Part shown: one piece after another, positions 48,747 to 58,227 of the stretch
Position numbering within the stretch: position 1 is the stretch's first letter
How the letters are laid out: each line of letters opens with the position of its first letter
NCBI RefSeq assembly: GCF_002056795.1
Contig: NZ_CP020104.1
Span: 4,721,501 to 4,785,500, forward strand
Reading direction: 5' to 3'
Length of the DNA stretch: 64,000 nucleotides
Source: Spirosoma aerolatum
GTDB lineage: Bacteria > Bacteroidota > Bacteroidia > Cytophagales > Spirosomataceae
Translations under genes and position numbers: made by a program
The notes under the pieces: generated by a model
What the model saw: only the letters and a program-made list of their open reading frames with translations
Told to the model about the DNA's origin: nothing
The model's database searches: none

Positions 48747-50051
48747 TCACCACCTGACGGATTGAAAGGTCCAGCCGGGCTGCACTTTCTGCATTTCGAT
48801 TTCGTCATCCCGTTTGGTCAGACCACAGGATAGGTAATTCTGATGCAGTTTAGCCAGTGCCGCACGGTCTAGTTCAACACCTAATCCGGGGCCTTCCGGT
48901 ACGGCTACACTACCTTCCTCGAATCGGATACGACCGCCCATAATCACCTCGTCCGATTGCCAGGGATAATGCGTATCAAGTGCGTAAGGAACTTTAGGCA
49001 GAGCCGCTCCCAGGTGCACCATAGCCGCCAGGGAAATACCGAGATGGCTATTGGAATGCATCGACAAGCCCCGACCGAAGGTTTCGCAAATGGACGAGAG
49101 CATCATGGACGACCGAAGTCCACCCCAGAAATGGTGATCGCTCAGGATAATATCCTCAGAGCCAATCGCAATACTGTTCGGAATATCCTCAAACGAGGTG
49201 GTGCACATGTTCGTTGCCAACGGCGTTTTCAGGGCTTTTCGCACCTCAGCCATATTAGCCTGCCCCCGCGTTGGATCTTCCAGGTATTCCAGGATGGGCT
49301 CCATCATCCGGCCGTATTTTATGGATGTTTCAACGGTCCAGATCGCATTCGGATCAACCCGCAACGGAACATTGGGTCCGAAAGCTTCGTACAAGGCAAA
49401 CATCGCATCGACCTCCTGCTGGGGTTCAAATACGCCACCTTTCAATTTGATCGACTGAAAACCAAACTCAGCACACATGGCTTTAGCCTGGGCGACAATA
49501 CCCGCCGGATCAAGAGCCGCAGCCTGCCGGGCAGCCTCCCAACCCTGTGCCGATGGGTCGAGCCCAAACCCGAATTCGCCCCCTGCCCCTTCATACTTGT
49601 AAAACAGATAGGCTGAAAACGGAACCCGATCCCGCAGTTTGCCACCCAGCAGATCAACCACCGGCCGATTGGTTACTTTGCCGATTATGTCGAGACAGGC
49701 TACTTCGATAGCACTGAAAATGTGCACGAGCTTTCGCTGATCCCAGGGGGTTTCGCCCCGCTGTGCGGTTGTTTCGGTACCAAACCGACTGACCAAAGCC
49801 TGACGGATTTCGGCCAGTTGGAATACATCTTTACCAATCAGTAGATCGCAGGAATCGGCCAGAGCGGCATCAATGTCTTTATTGCCCGGTATTTCGCTGA
49901 TACCGGAAATACCATCGTCTGTAACCAGCTCGACAATGGTTCGCAATGCATAGGGCGCGTGAAGGCCAGCGGCATTTAACAGTGGCGGATCGACGATGGC
50001 AATGGGAGTAATCTGAATGTCTTTAATTCGGGGGCCTGTTTGATAGGGCAT
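48747..50051 (-). CDS. gudD: Glucarate dehydratase (enolase superfamily)
   Basis: 434 residues. Enolase-superfamily muconate-type fold with the KxK pair in FQSIKLKGGVFEP, metal ligands in VPLRVDPNAIW, EYLEDPTRG and the following block (MCTTSFEDI), plus the glucarate-dehydratase SDHHFWGG and MHSNSHLG, whose His is the second acid/base. Converts D-glucarate (or L-idarate) to 5-keto-4-deoxy-D-glucarate. Last gene of the operon that also encodes the aldolase, reductase and transporter for the same pathway. Confidence 0.9.
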   Translation of the reverse strand: MPYQTGPRIKDIQITPIAIVDPPLLNAAGLHAPYALRTIVELVTDDGISGISEIPGNKDIDAALADSCDLLIGKDVFQLAEIRQALVSRFGTETTAQRGETPWDQRKLVHIFSAIEVACLDIIGKVTNRPVVDLLGGKLRDRVPFSAYLFYKYEGAGGEFGFGLDPSAQGWEAARQAAALDPAGIVAQAKAMCAEFGFQSIKLKGGVFEPQQEVDAMFALYEAFGPNVPLRVDPNAIWTVETSIKYGRMMEPILEYLEDPTRGQANMAEVRKALKTPLATNMCTTSFEDIPNSIAIGSEDIILSDHHFWGGLRSSMMLSSICETFGRGLSMHSNSHLGISLAAMVHLGAALPKVPYALDTHYPWQSDEVIMGGRIRFEEGSVAVPEGPGLGVELDRAALAKLHQNYLSCGLTKRDDEIEMQKVQPGWTFQSVRW

Positions 50052-50079
50052 AGGAAGAGTTATATCCTGTCAGAAAAAA

Positions 50080-51192
50080 TTACATATCATCAGCTACGGT
50101 CTGAATCAATCCTTTGATGTAGCCATAACAGAAAGCAAACGCCTGTAAACTACTGGCCGGATCGGCATGTATAGGCACATGGTCGGGCATGACCATACCC
50201 GAATACCCAACATCGCGTAACGCCCTGACAACGTGCAGGAAATTCATATCGCCATTATCGGGATACACTTCCTGAAAGTTGTTCCAGCCCCCTTTAATGT
50301 TCCGCAAATGCACATTGAAGATTTGATTTCGCTCGCCTACCCATTTGATGATCGGGATAATCTCATTTTTCGGATCGTTCAGGCCTTCGGCGATGGACCC
50401 AATGCAGAAATTAAAGCCGTGGTATTCACTATCGTACAGTTTGGCAAACCGCTGGATACCTTCAAATACGTTCGGACTGTTCCAGCGGGTAATACCACGG
50501 TAGCCTGCGGGCGTAGGTGGGTCGGCAATGTGATTGGCCAGCTTTACTTTATACTGTTTTGCTACGGGCAGAAGTCGATCCAACAGATACGTGATGCGCT
50601 CGAACATTTGTTCAATCGATACATCTCCGGCTATGGTTTTTGGGTCGTTTCGGTTGAGGGCGGCTTCGTAATTCCAGGTACTGTACTCCGCATTACCCCG
50701 CTTCGGATCGAGGGTTTTACCCGTTCGTAATACAGGCAGGATCGTTGTGTTATAATTCAGCACCTTGATACCCGTTTTACCTGCTACTTCAATCATCTGC
50801 TGCAAAATCTCGATTTCCCGATCTCGTTCAGGGCTTTTACCAAGCATGATATTCGGATATTGGGCGCGGTCGATACCCGACGATTCGAGTGGAAAATGGT
50901 AGGCGTCTAGGCTAATGCCGTATTTTTCGCAAGCTTCTTTTTTTATCAGTGAATCCGCCAGGTCCCACCCTTTACCCGGAATCGTTTTTGGGGCTCCCCC
51001 ATCCAGATTATAAACGCCATGCCGGGCCTTAAATTCCAGATTCTCCTTCGTGGTGCCTCCTGATTGACAACCCACTTTCATCAACACCTTCTTCGGTTTT
51101 CGTAGCGACTCAGCCTGTGCTGATTTAGAGACCAATGCTGCCGGGCTCACCGCTCCTACGGTCATAACCCGAATAAAATGCTGACGATTCAT
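50080..51192 (-). CDS. Exported mannonate dehydratase-like (UxuA-related) protein
   Basis: 370 residues. An N-terminal signal-like segment (HFIRVMTVGAVSPAALVSKS) with a twin-residue NRQ start instead of a clear RR. The TIM-barrel body resembles UxuA-type mannonate dehydratases/sugar isomerases: VKLANHIADPPTP, FCIGSIAEGLND, NIFNVHLRNIKGG and SGMVMPDHVP. Mannonate dehydratase gives 2-keto-3-deoxygluconate; in this glucarate operon it may act on a related aldonate or aldarate. The export signal is unusual for UxuA and suggests periplasmic action or binding only. Confidence 0.75.
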   Translation of the reverse strand: MNRQHFIRVMTVGAVSPAALVSKSAQAESLRKPKKVLMKVGCQSGGTTKENLEFKARHGVYNLDGGAPKTIPGKGWDLADSLIKKEACEKYGISLDAYHFPLESSGIDRAQYPNIMLGKSPERDREIEILQQMIEVAGKTGIKVLNYNTTILPVLRTGKTLDPKRGNAEYSTWNYEAALNRNDPKTIAGDVSIEQMFERITYLLDRLLPVAKQYKVKLANHIADPPTPAGYRGITRWNSPNVFEGIQRFAKLYDSEYHGFNFCIGSIAEGLNDPKNEIIPIIKWVGERNQIFNVHLRNIKGGWNNFQEVYPDNGDMNFLHVVRALRDVGYSGMVMPDHVPIHADPASSLQAFAFCYGYIKGLIQTVADDM

Positions 51193-51219
51193 GGTCGATT
51201 AAAGGATGGGAAAGTAGTT

Positions 51220-52080
51220 CTATTCTTCCAGCAACAATAGCAACGAACTATGGTCCAGTTCACTATTACCCTGATTGACGGCATTTTCCATCTGTTCAGC
51301 GACCAGGGCAGTTCCTTTCAGCGGCACCGAAAACTCCTCGCCCGTTTGCAACGCGATGCCCATGTCTTTTTTATGCAGCTTGACTTTGAACCCCGGCTTA
51401 AAATTCCGGTCGATCATACGTTTACCGTGTAAGTCGAGAATGCGGCTTTGAGCAAAGCCCCCCAACAGCACCTCTCGCATTTTTTCGAGATTAACCCCCG
51501 CTTTCGACGCCAGTGCAAACGCTTCTGCTACGGCCTGAATCGTAATACCTACAATCATCTGATTACAAGCTTTGGTAGTTTGTCCTGCGCCAGGCTCGCC
51601 AATATGAACGATGTTTTTGCCCATCGCCTGAAACAGCGGCAACGCCCGATTAAAAGCCGATTCACTCCCACCTACCATAATGGATAACGAAGCCGACTCT
51701 GCCCCCACCTGACCACCCGAAACGGGCGCATCCAGTGCCTCTACCCCTTTAGCCTGCATGGATTGATAAATCCCGCGAGCGGTAACCGGTGCAATGGTCG
51801 ACATATCGATAAACAAAGCACCCGATTGAATACCCGCCAGCACCCCTTCCGGTCCATTTACCACCTGATCGACATCGGGCGAATCGGGCAACATCGTGAT
51901 AATAACATCGGACTGCTCAGCCAATGCTTTACTCGTCGGATACGTCTGTGCTCCAGCGGCCACCAAATCCGGAGCAGCTTTACTCTGGCTCAAAACCGAT
52001 ACCGGATACCCGGCTTCTACTAAATTCAGGGCCATCGGTTTGCCCATAATGCCCAGTCCAATAAATCCTATTTTTTCCAT
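51220..52080 (-). CDS. garR: Tartronate semialdehyde reductase
   Basis: 286 residues from the ATG at 52080 (MEKIGFIGLGIMGKPMALNL); upstream in-frame starts to 52125 lie in a repeat. NAD-binding Rossmann start GLGIMG, substrate-site stretch LDAPVSGGQVGA and catalytic Lys in GQTTKACNQMIVG match beta-hydroxyacid dehydrogenases of the GarR/GlxR group. Reduces tartronate semialdehyde to D-glycerate. Its place between transporter and dehydratase genes of the glucarate pathway supports the assignment. Confidence 0.9.
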   Translation of the reverse strand: MEKIGFIGLGIMGKPMALNLVEAGYPVSVLSQSKAAPDLVAAGAQTYPTSKALAEQSDVIITMLPDSPDVDQVVNGPEGVLAGIQSGALFIDMSTIAPVTARGIYQSMQAKGVEALDAPVSGGQVGAESASLSIMVGGSESAFNRALPLFQAMGKNIVHIGEPGAGQTTKACNQMIVGITIQAVAEAFALASKAGVNLEKMREVLLGGFAQSRILDLHGKRMIDRNFKPGFKVKLHKKDMGIALQTGEEFSVPLKGTALVAEQMENAVNQGNSELDHSSLLLLLEE

Positions 52081-52087
52081 AATAAAC

Positions 52088-52168
52088 GAGCGAAAGAGTG
52101 AATGAGTGAAAGAGCGAATTATCAACGAAAGCTCTTTCCCGCTCTTTCGCTCATTCGCTCTTTCACTC
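52088..52168. repeat. 29-bp imperfect inverted repeat of GAGCGAAAGAG-type words
   Basis: 52088-52116 pairs with 52140-52168 with three mismatches; both arms are built from gagcgaaag and gagtgaatg words. It lies in the 89-bp gap between garR and the transporter gene, so it may affect relative mRNA stability within the operon. Confidence 0.5.
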
Positions 52169-52169
52169 T

Positions 52170-53615
52170 TTAAACTAGCGGAAACAGTTGTGCAGCAATC
52201 ATAATAACAACAAGACCTGTCAGGCCCATGACGACCAACAGTGGTGAAATTGTTTTTAAGGCTTCCTGCTCGGTGAGGTTGCTAAGTTTGCAGACGATCC
52301 AGAATCCTGCATCGTTCATCCAGGGCACTAGTTTGGAGCCGCATCCAATGGCTAAACCCAGGTATAGCGGATGAAAGCCCAGACTGGCATTGCTAGCCAT
52401 ACCCGACAGAATACCCGAAGCCGTAATTAAAGCCACCGTTGCCGACCCCTGCGCCGTTCTGACAACAGCCGCAATAAAGAAGGCCATCGGAATCAGCGCC
52501 ATTTGATAGTCCTTAGTCATATCGGCAATGCGGGCGCTAATACCCGTTTGTTGTAACATTCCCCCGAAGGCTCCCCCAGCTGCCGTGATCAGGATAATAC
52601 CTCCCCCACTCATCAGCGCTGCCTGCACAAAGGGAGTCAGCCCTTCTTTACTTCCCTTCTTTTGTCGGGCCAATACCAGCAGAGCAGCAATTCCTCCCGA
52701 AACTACTGCGATATTTTTATCGCCAAAGAATTTGATCAGGCTTATCAACTTCAGCAGAAACGGTGAATCGGTGAATGGAACGCCCGGTGTGGCCATGGCC
52801 GTGAGGGCGGTATCGGCACAGATAAAAACGAGTGGAATAAGAACGGGTAGCAGCGACACCCCTAGGCCAGGCAGTTGCTTATCTTCTTTAGCAGCAATGG
52901 CTTTAATATCTTCCAGCCGGGCATCCATCGCATCACGCAGCGGAGTGGGCCATTTTTTATTAGCCCATAGGGCGAAAAAATAGCCGCTCGTGATGGTCAT
53001 CAAGCCAACAATAGTTCCCCCAATCATCATCATACCAATTGGAATGTGCATTTCACCGACCAGAAACAAAGGCCCTGGCGCTGGCGGCACCAATGAGTTG
53101 GCCATCGCTGCTCCAGCCATGATACAAAGCACCAGCAGCAGGTAGTTTTTACCAATTCGCAAAGTCATAGCCTTAGCCAGTGGCATCATCAGGAAGATGA
53201 CCGTGTCAAAAAATACGGGGATGCCGATAAAGAAACTACTTATCAAAAAGGCAATGGGCGCCCGTTCAACACCTGTGATTCGAAGCATTGATCGAATAAT
53301 TCGTTCGGCGGCTCCGCTTTCGAGCATACATTTGCCAATAATAGCGGCCATGGCAATCAGTATTCCGATTTTACCACAGGTAACGCCGAACTCAGTGGCT
53401 ATACGTTCGCCAATATTTTTTTTCGCCAGGGCTGCTGCAGCGACCGGAGCAGTCCCTTTGGTAATGGCAAACTGTTCAATAGCCGACGCTGGCGTCATCA
53501 ACGCAACCACAAAAGCTCCTAATAACAAGGCTAAAAAAGGATGGAGTTTCAGACCGATGATTCCACCAACCACGATTACAACACCAACAGCTAAGATCAA
53601 TAAAGGGTCCGTCAT
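52170..53615 (-). CDS. GntP-family gluconate/sugar-acid:H+ symporter
   Basis: 481 residues with about 12-14 membrane segments. GntP hallmarks: ERIATEFGVTCGKIGILIAM near the start, the LVPPAPGPLF stretch (MANSLVPPAPGPLFLVGEMH), AAGGAFGGMLQQTG and VRTAQGSATVALITASGI. Takes up gluconate-type acids with protons; here the neighbours point to D-glucarate or galactarate. Classical glucarate operons use the GudP/MFS type instead, so this is a GntP replacement. Confidence 0.88.
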   Translation of the reverse strand: MTDPLLILAVGVVIVVGGIIGLKLHPFLALLLGAFVVALMTPASAIEQFAITKGTAPVAAAALAKKNIGERIATEFGVTCGKIGILIAMAAIIGKCMLESGAAERIIRSMLRITGVERAPIAFLISSFFIGIPVFFDTVIFLMMPLAKAMTLRIGKNYLLLVLCIMAGAAMANSLVPPAPGPLFLVGEMHIPIGMMMIGGTIVGLMTITSGYFFALWANKKWPTPLRDAMDARLEDIKAIAAKEDKQLPGLGVSLLPVLIPLVFICADTALTAMATPGVPFTDSPFLLKLISLIKFFGDKNIAVVSGGIAALLVLARQKKGSKEGLTPFVQAALMSGGGIILITAAGGAFGGMLQQTGISARIADMTKDYQMALIPMAFFIAAVVRTAQGSATVALITASGILSGMASNASLGFHPLYLGLAIGCGSKLVPWMNDAGFWIVCKLSNLTEQEALKTISPLLVVMGLTGLVVIMIAAQLFPLV

Positions 53616-53703
53616 TCAGAAAGTGTTTAGGAATGGTGGGTTTTACGGAGGGCTGACACCTAATTGCTTTCGCATCAGGCCTCTATAAACAGACTATCAT
53701 AAA

Positions 53704-54477
53704 CTATTTATAAATCGACCGAAACGAATCCAGCTTTTTGGCCAGATTTCGGGCACCGTCGGCCACAAACGTAGCGTCGGCTCCGCAGGCAATCAGTCGG
53801 ATACCTAAATCATGATAGCGTTGGTAGTCGTCGGGATTAAAGAAGAGAATACCGGTGGCTTTACCCACTTTCTGGGCAGCATCGACCGTAGCTTTGACAG
53901 CTTCTATAAAACGAGGATGATTGAACTGACCGAAGATTCCTAACTCCATCGACAGATCGGCCGGGCCAATAAACAATACATCTACCCCGTCGATAGCGGC
54001 TACTTCGTCAAGGTGATTCAGCACCTCAACCGTTTCAATCTGAACGATACCCAGAATGGTTTCCTGCGCCTGGTGGTAGTACTGGTCAAATTGTTGTGCA
54101 AATCCCGTTGCCCGGACCATTTTGGCTACGCCCCGGCTCCCGAAAGGTGGGTAGTGCAAGCCACTTACGACTTTTCGGGCATCGTCTGGATTACTTATTT
54201 TAGGGCACATGATTCCTTCAGCGCCCATGTCCAGTACTCGATGAATTCGCTGGCTTTCGGCGCTTTCAACACGCACTATAGCTCCTGCCGATGTATGCTC
54301 AAGTGCCTGTAATTGATACAGAACATCTTTTTCCGAACCAGCGCCATGTTCCAAATCGATTAGTACCCAGTCGAATCCCGCCTGCCCGACTATCTCCGCA
54401 GTCAGAGAACTACCCAGATTCAACCAACATCCGTTCAGTGTTTCTCCCTGGCGAAGTCGTTTCTTCAAATCTTTCAT
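53704..54477 (-). CDS. garL: 2-dehydro-3-deoxyglucarate aldolase (HpcH/HpaI family)
   Basis: 257 residues from the ATG at 54477 (MKDLKKRLRQGETLNGCWLN). Family motifs: DWVLIDLEHGAGSEKDV, MGAEGIMCPKISNPDDA, QIETVEVLNHLDEVAAIDGV and DVLFIGPADLSMELG. Splits 5-keto-4-deoxy-D-glucarate to pyruvate and tartronate semialdehyde, the latter being the GarR substrate. First gene of the minus-strand operon that runs to gudD. Confidence 0.88.
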   Translation of the reverse strand: MKDLKKRLRQGETLNGCWLNLGSSLTAEIVGQAGFDWVLIDLEHGAGSEKDVLYQLQALEHTSAGAIVRVESAESQRIHRVLDMGAEGIMCPKISNPDDARKVVSGLHYPPFGSRGVAKMVRATGFAQQFDQYYHQAQETILGIVQIETVEVLNHLDEVAAIDGVDVLFIGPADLSMELGIFGQFNHPRFIEAVKATVDAAQKVGKATGILFFNPDDYQRYHDLGIRLIACGADATFVADGARNLAKKLDSFRSIYK

Positions 54478-54620
54478 ATACACGAAAGGCATTGGAAATG
54501 AAGCTTTACTATTCATTTCCGCAGATTCGTCCCCGAAGCCGATCAGAAAATGGGGTTACAGCAGATGTACGACAGAAAAGATAGCCACACTAGTCCTGGC
54601 ATGTAGGCAATATGGGGCCT

Positions 54621-55292
54621 CTAGGGGCAAACGATTTTATAAAACGTATAGCTAACTGTAATTGCCGTGTAGGTATAACTATCCGTAAGAGACGGATTAC
54701 CTTGTGTTGTTTTTGTAGTCGCCTTCCCAAAAGTCAGGTCTCCCAGCGCATCCAGATAATCGTTTCTGGTAAATCGGGTTCCAAATTCCAGGCCTATACT
54801 CCATGGGCGCTTGATTTCATATTTAACCCCAACTCCCAATGGGTAGGTCATTACTCCTCCCACACGAATAACGTCGTTATTAAATTTACACACACCGATT
54901 CCACCGAACACATAAGGAGTCCAGTTTTTTGCCTTAGGTGCGGGTTTATAGTTGAGGAAATTATATTCTACATCCAGAAACAATTCGTTAATATTCGTAT
55001 TAAACGAAAAATTACGGGCCTGTTGAAATGAATTGCTACTGTATCGATCTTCTCCCCGAAGCTTTCCGATAGCTCCACCGAACCGCAGTGAAAACGATCG
55101 GCTTACATTATACCGTAAAAATCCGCCTATGGCCGGGCTAATAAATCGCGGATTTAAAGCAGGTGTTACGTCACTTTTACAGAGCATTCCTCCCAGGCTT
55201 CCGCCTATTTCGAACTTCTGAGCCTGTGCAGTAAAACTGATAAAAAGCCCGACTAGTACCAGTCGGGCCGTATTTATGGCATATTGGAGCAT
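54621..55292 (-). CDS. Outer-membrane beta-barrel protein (DUF6089-like)
   Basis: 223 residues from the ATG at 55292 (MLQYAINTARLVLVGLFISF). Signal peptide ends near FTAQAQ, then alternating strands (KFEIGGSLGGMLCKSDVTPA, ISPAIGGFLRYNVSRSFSLR, PYVFGGIGVCKFN) of a small barrel. Overlaps or abuts the end of the next barrel gene (55297), so the two are co-transcribed. Likely structural or porin-like OMP; ligand unknown. Confidence 0.75.
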   Translation of the reverse strand: MLQYAINTARLVLVGLFISFTAQAQKFEIGGSLGGMLCKSDVTPALNPRFISPAIGGFLRYNVSRSFSLRFGGAIGKLRGEDRYSSNSFQQARNFSFNTNINELFLDVEYNFLNYKPAPKAKNWTPYVFGGIGVCKFNNDVIRVGGVMTYPLGVGVKYEIKRPWSIGLEFGTRFTRNDYLDALGDLTFGKATTKTTQGNPSLTDSYTYTAITVSYTFYKIVCP

Positions 55293-55296
55293 AAAT

Positions 55297-56283
55297 CTAT
55301 TTAACCGGTGGGCACTTGATTTTACCCGGAATGACATATTGTATGGAGAAATGCGTCAGCACGTAGCCATCTCTAGGAATTTTCTCCGCCCCTCCCCCAC
55401 GGGCAGATGTCGAGAAAAGCTCAGGATTGGTCTGCTGAAGTTGTTGTAGAGCCGGGTCACGCGATTGATTGACCCGAGCGGCATCTGGTTCATTGCGTCG
55501 GTCGGCCATGATCGATGCCAGCCCCTGTAAGGCATCAGGGTTAGCATAGGCATCACCTACATCGTCCAGGTAGTTGGTAAAGGTCATTCGATAGCTGATC
55601 TCAGCGCCAATATTAAAACTTTCATTGAGTTTAAACCGAGCCCCGAATCCGACCGGAATGGCTCCAGTTACCAAGGAATAAGGTTTCCGATACCCTGGCT
55701 GACCTTGCCCTTCGGTATGCAACGGCTGAAGTTTAACCCATGTACCCGGCGTGTACTGCTGGCTCGAACTGTAGCTCGCTGTTGGTGTCAGGGCTTCAGG
55801 GCTATGAGCTACCAATGCCAGACCCGCAAACAGATACGGAACAATCTTTGGCCTAACATCAGAATTACGCCCTTCAGGAATCAGATTATAGATACCCGTA
55901 ACCGAAAACTCTTTTACGTCATTCCGAAAGTGGAGGTTCCGTACATATTGAAGCGCATATTTCTCTGGGTTACTCTTGCTAAAGGTGTAGTCATCACCCA
56001 CCATTCGTGCCCATGTAAACATAGCGCGGGCAGCAAAACGGGGGGTAAAATAGCGCGTATAGCCTATACCTGCGTTCCAGCGAGGCAGCGTAAATAGTGA
56101 TTTCCATGGAACACTGTACGGATTCAACTCCCCAAAATACGTAGACGTTCCGACACCAAGCGAAACAGCCGAATACGGTGCAAAATGCGGATTGGGCCGT
56201 CGCTGAGCCGAAGTTTCTGTAGTAAAGCCTACCAGCAAACACACTGCCGTAACGCCTGTTACCAACTGCCTGTAGTTAATCAT
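55297..56283 (-). CDS. Outer-membrane beta-barrel protein (DUF6089-like)
   Basis: 328 residues from the ATG at 56283 (MINYRQLVTGVTAVCLLVGF). Signal peptide ends near TETSAQ. Barrel strands: YSAVSLGVGTSTYFGELNPY, FAARAMFTWARMVGDDYTFS, IVPYLFAGLALVAHSP, FGARFKLNESFNIGAEISYR. The GTSTYFGELNPY start is typical of the DUF6089 group. Upstream partner of the barrel at 54621. Confidence 0.8.
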   Translation of the reverse strand: MINYRQLVTGVTAVCLLVGFTTETSAQRRPNPHFAPYSAVSLGVGTSTYFGELNPYSVPWKSLFTLPRWNAGIGYTRYFTPRFAARAMFTWARMVGDDYTFSKSNPEKYALQYVRNLHFRNDVKEFSVTGIYNLIPEGRNSDVRPKIVPYLFAGLALVAHSPEALTPTASYSSSQQYTPGTWVKLQPLHTEGQGQPGYRKPYSLVTGAIPVGFGARFKLNESFNIGAEISYRMTFTNYLDDVGDAYANPDALQGLASIMADRRNEPDAARVNQSRDPALQQLQQTNPELFSTSARGGGAEKIPRDGYVLTHFSIQYVIPGKIKCPPVK

Positions 56284-56458
56284 AAGTTTCAAAATACATG
56301 AATCAACCGTGGCTGATCCCCATAAGCCAGCCATTTCGGAAACGGCCAGCCAGATACTTTTATTGGCATTCTACCGTAAAAATTATGCCACAAATGGCAA
56401 TTCAGACGGCTAAAAAAAATAAAACTCGTTGTGTATCACCAATCGCCGGTTTGGTGCG

Positions 56459-57337
56459 TTAGTTACGAATATCCCAGCCCCAATTAAGTTTACTTCGAAG
56501 CGTATTTAGGAAATTATCATCCTTAAGCTTGACCAGTCTGGCCTTGAATGTTTCCTTCTGAAGACTGATCCGAACGGAGGTTTCTACGGTAAAGGAACGC
56601 GAATCCAGGGCGGCCAGAAAGTTCCCACTCCGACTTTCGACCTCAAAAGCTAACTGACAGGTGTCCATCACAATCATCGGTCGAACATTCAGATTGTGAG
56701 GGCTAATGGGCGTGATAATAAGGCTATCCGTATGGGGTAATAACACGGGGCCTCCGCAACTTAACGAGTAGCCCGTTGATCCCGATGGTGTCGATACAAT
56801 CAATCCATCGGCCCAGTACGAATTCAGGAATTCACCATCCAGGTAGGTATGTACCGTAATCATCGACGATGTTTGGGTACGCGTAATTGTAAAGTCGTTC
56901 AGGCCGAAAGGTAAATTTCCGAATATATCCTGGCTCGATCGAACACTCACCAGTGTCCGTTCGTCGATGCTATATTGCTCATTGAAAAGGGCGTCGATCA
57001 TCAATCGTACCGACGCCGGAGCTACCGTAGCCAGAAATCCCAATCGACCAATGTTAATACCGACAATGGGAATTTGTCGGGAACCCACATGGGTAACAGC
57101 ATCCAGCAGTGTCCCATCGCCACCCAGGCTGAAAATAAAATCGGCATCGAGTACACCGCCTTCTTCAACTGTATAGGTTTCCTGGCTATAGTGCGCAACA
57201 CCCGCATTATCCAGAAACTCACGATAGCCTCGAGAAATCACTACTTCGGCCTGACGTCGGGCCAATTCCTCAAACATGGACTGGATATAAGGCCGAGCCG
57301 ATTCGGGAAAGTTGCGCCCGTGAATGGCGATTTTCAT
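56459..57337 (-). CDS. nadK: NAD kinase
   Basis: 292 residues. GGDG motif in FSLGGDGTLLDAV, the NE/D loop as LNDFTITRT, and GSTGYSLSCGGPVL followed by TPISPHNLNVRPMIV are all conserved. Phosphorylates NAD to NADP with ATP; essential housekeeping. The CBS-domain gene lies 87 bp upstream with a hairpin between. Confidence 0.95.
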   Translation of the reverse strand: MKIAIHGRNFPESARPYIQSMFEELARRQAEVVISRGYREFLDNAGVAHYSQETYTVEEGGVLDADFIFSLGGDGTLLDAVTHVGSRQIPIVGINIGRLGFLATVAPASVRLMIDALFNEQYSIDERTLVSVRSSQDIFGNLPFGLNDFTITRTQTSSMITVHTYLDGEFLNSYWADGLIVSTPSGSTGYSLSCGGPVLLPHTDSLIITPISPHNLNVRPMIVMDTCQLAFEVESRSGNFLAALDSRSFTVETSVRISLQKETFKARLVKLKDDNFLNTLRSKLNWGWDIRN

Positions 57338-57342
57338 AAAAA

Positions 57343-57420
57343 GAGGTTTACAGTTTACAGTTTACGGAGGGCTTTCGCATAAGCTTGTCGTGGGTCAGCC
57401 CTTCGTAAACCATAAACCTC
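57343..57420. repeat. Imperfect inverted repeat with tttacagtttac words
   Basis: gaggttta...ggagggct (57343-57373) faces agccctt...taaacctc (57397-57420), forming a long imperfect hairpin between nadK and the CBS-domain gene. Built from short repeated words like the other intergenic hairpins. Confidence 0.45.
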
Positions 57421-57424
57421 AAAA

Positions 57425-58093
57425 CTATGTGTTCAAATAACGAAGCAACGAATCAAGACGCTCCTGGTCGATGCTTTCAACTGGAGCATTGGCAAAGGCA
57501 GCTTCGATCTGATAACCAAAGCGTTCGAGTGTTGAGATAACGGGCGCTATGTCACGCCGATTCAATTTCATGGTTAACCGGGAGCGGTCGGGCATGCCAT
57601 AGGCTGCACTCGAAAAATAACTGCTGATAATTTTCACATTATTGGACTCGATCAGGCGGCTTATTTCCGACATGGAATAATCCCGTTCGTTGAGATTCAG
57701 GATTAATATAGCACCCACATCCTGCACACCTAGTTCCTGCGCAAATTGCTTGAGCAATTCATTGACCGAGATTGTACCAATAAACTCCCGTCCTTCGTTC
57801 AGAACAGCAATAATTTCCATCTGATGTTGAAGCACCAGACCCATAATTTCGAACAAATGCTGGTCTTCGAGCACATACATCTGCTCAAATAGCCGCATAA
57901 CTGCCCCCACGGGTTGCTCGTCGTCGCCAGCATCCAGTAGTAATTCTTCACTTACGATGCCTCGGTACTCTCCCTCACTGGTTAGAGCAAGTTGCCCGAC
58001 GCGATGTTCCTGCATCCAGTCCAACGCCCGCGCAACCGAATCGGTCGGTTTCAGGGCCGGAAGCATTGGGTCTATTAGTTCGGCAGCCAGCAT
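57425..58093 (-). CDS. CBS-domain protein
   Basis: 222 residues from the ATG at 58093 (MLAAELIDPMLPALKPTDSV), the start of the first CBS domain; in-frame upstream starts are less likely. Two CBS units (about 1-60 and 68-125: QHLFEIMGLVLQHQMEIIAV), then an ACT-like C-terminal part (GAILILNLNERDYSMSEISR). Such proteins bind adenine nucleotides to sense energy state; partner unknown. Upstream of nadK on the same strand, a common pairing in Bacteroidota. Confidence 0.82.
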   Translation of the reverse strand: MLAAELIDPMLPALKPTDSVARALDWMQEHRVGQLALTSEGEYRGIVSEELLLDAGDDEQPVGAVMRLFEQMYVLEDQHLFEIMGLVLQHQMEIIAVLNEGREFIGTISVNELLKQFAQELGVQDVGAILILNLNERDYSMSEISRLIESNNVKIISSYFSSAAYGMPDRSRLTMKLNRRDIAPVISTLERFGYQIEAAFANAPVESIDQERLDSLLRYLNT

Positions 58094-58227
58094 ATACGTT
58101 GCGTGTAGTGTTTTAACAGAAAACTGTTGCCAGAAAACTACAGAAAAACTTCCATAGTTCAAATTTTGATCGCTTGGCCTAACCCTTAATTAGGCAATCA
58201 CCTCTTTTTTGTAAACCAACCAGGTAC

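Noticed and set aside
48957..49616. A 219-codon plus-strand frame opposite gudD
   Set aside because: gudD has intact catalytic motifs throughout; the opposite frame is its shadow.
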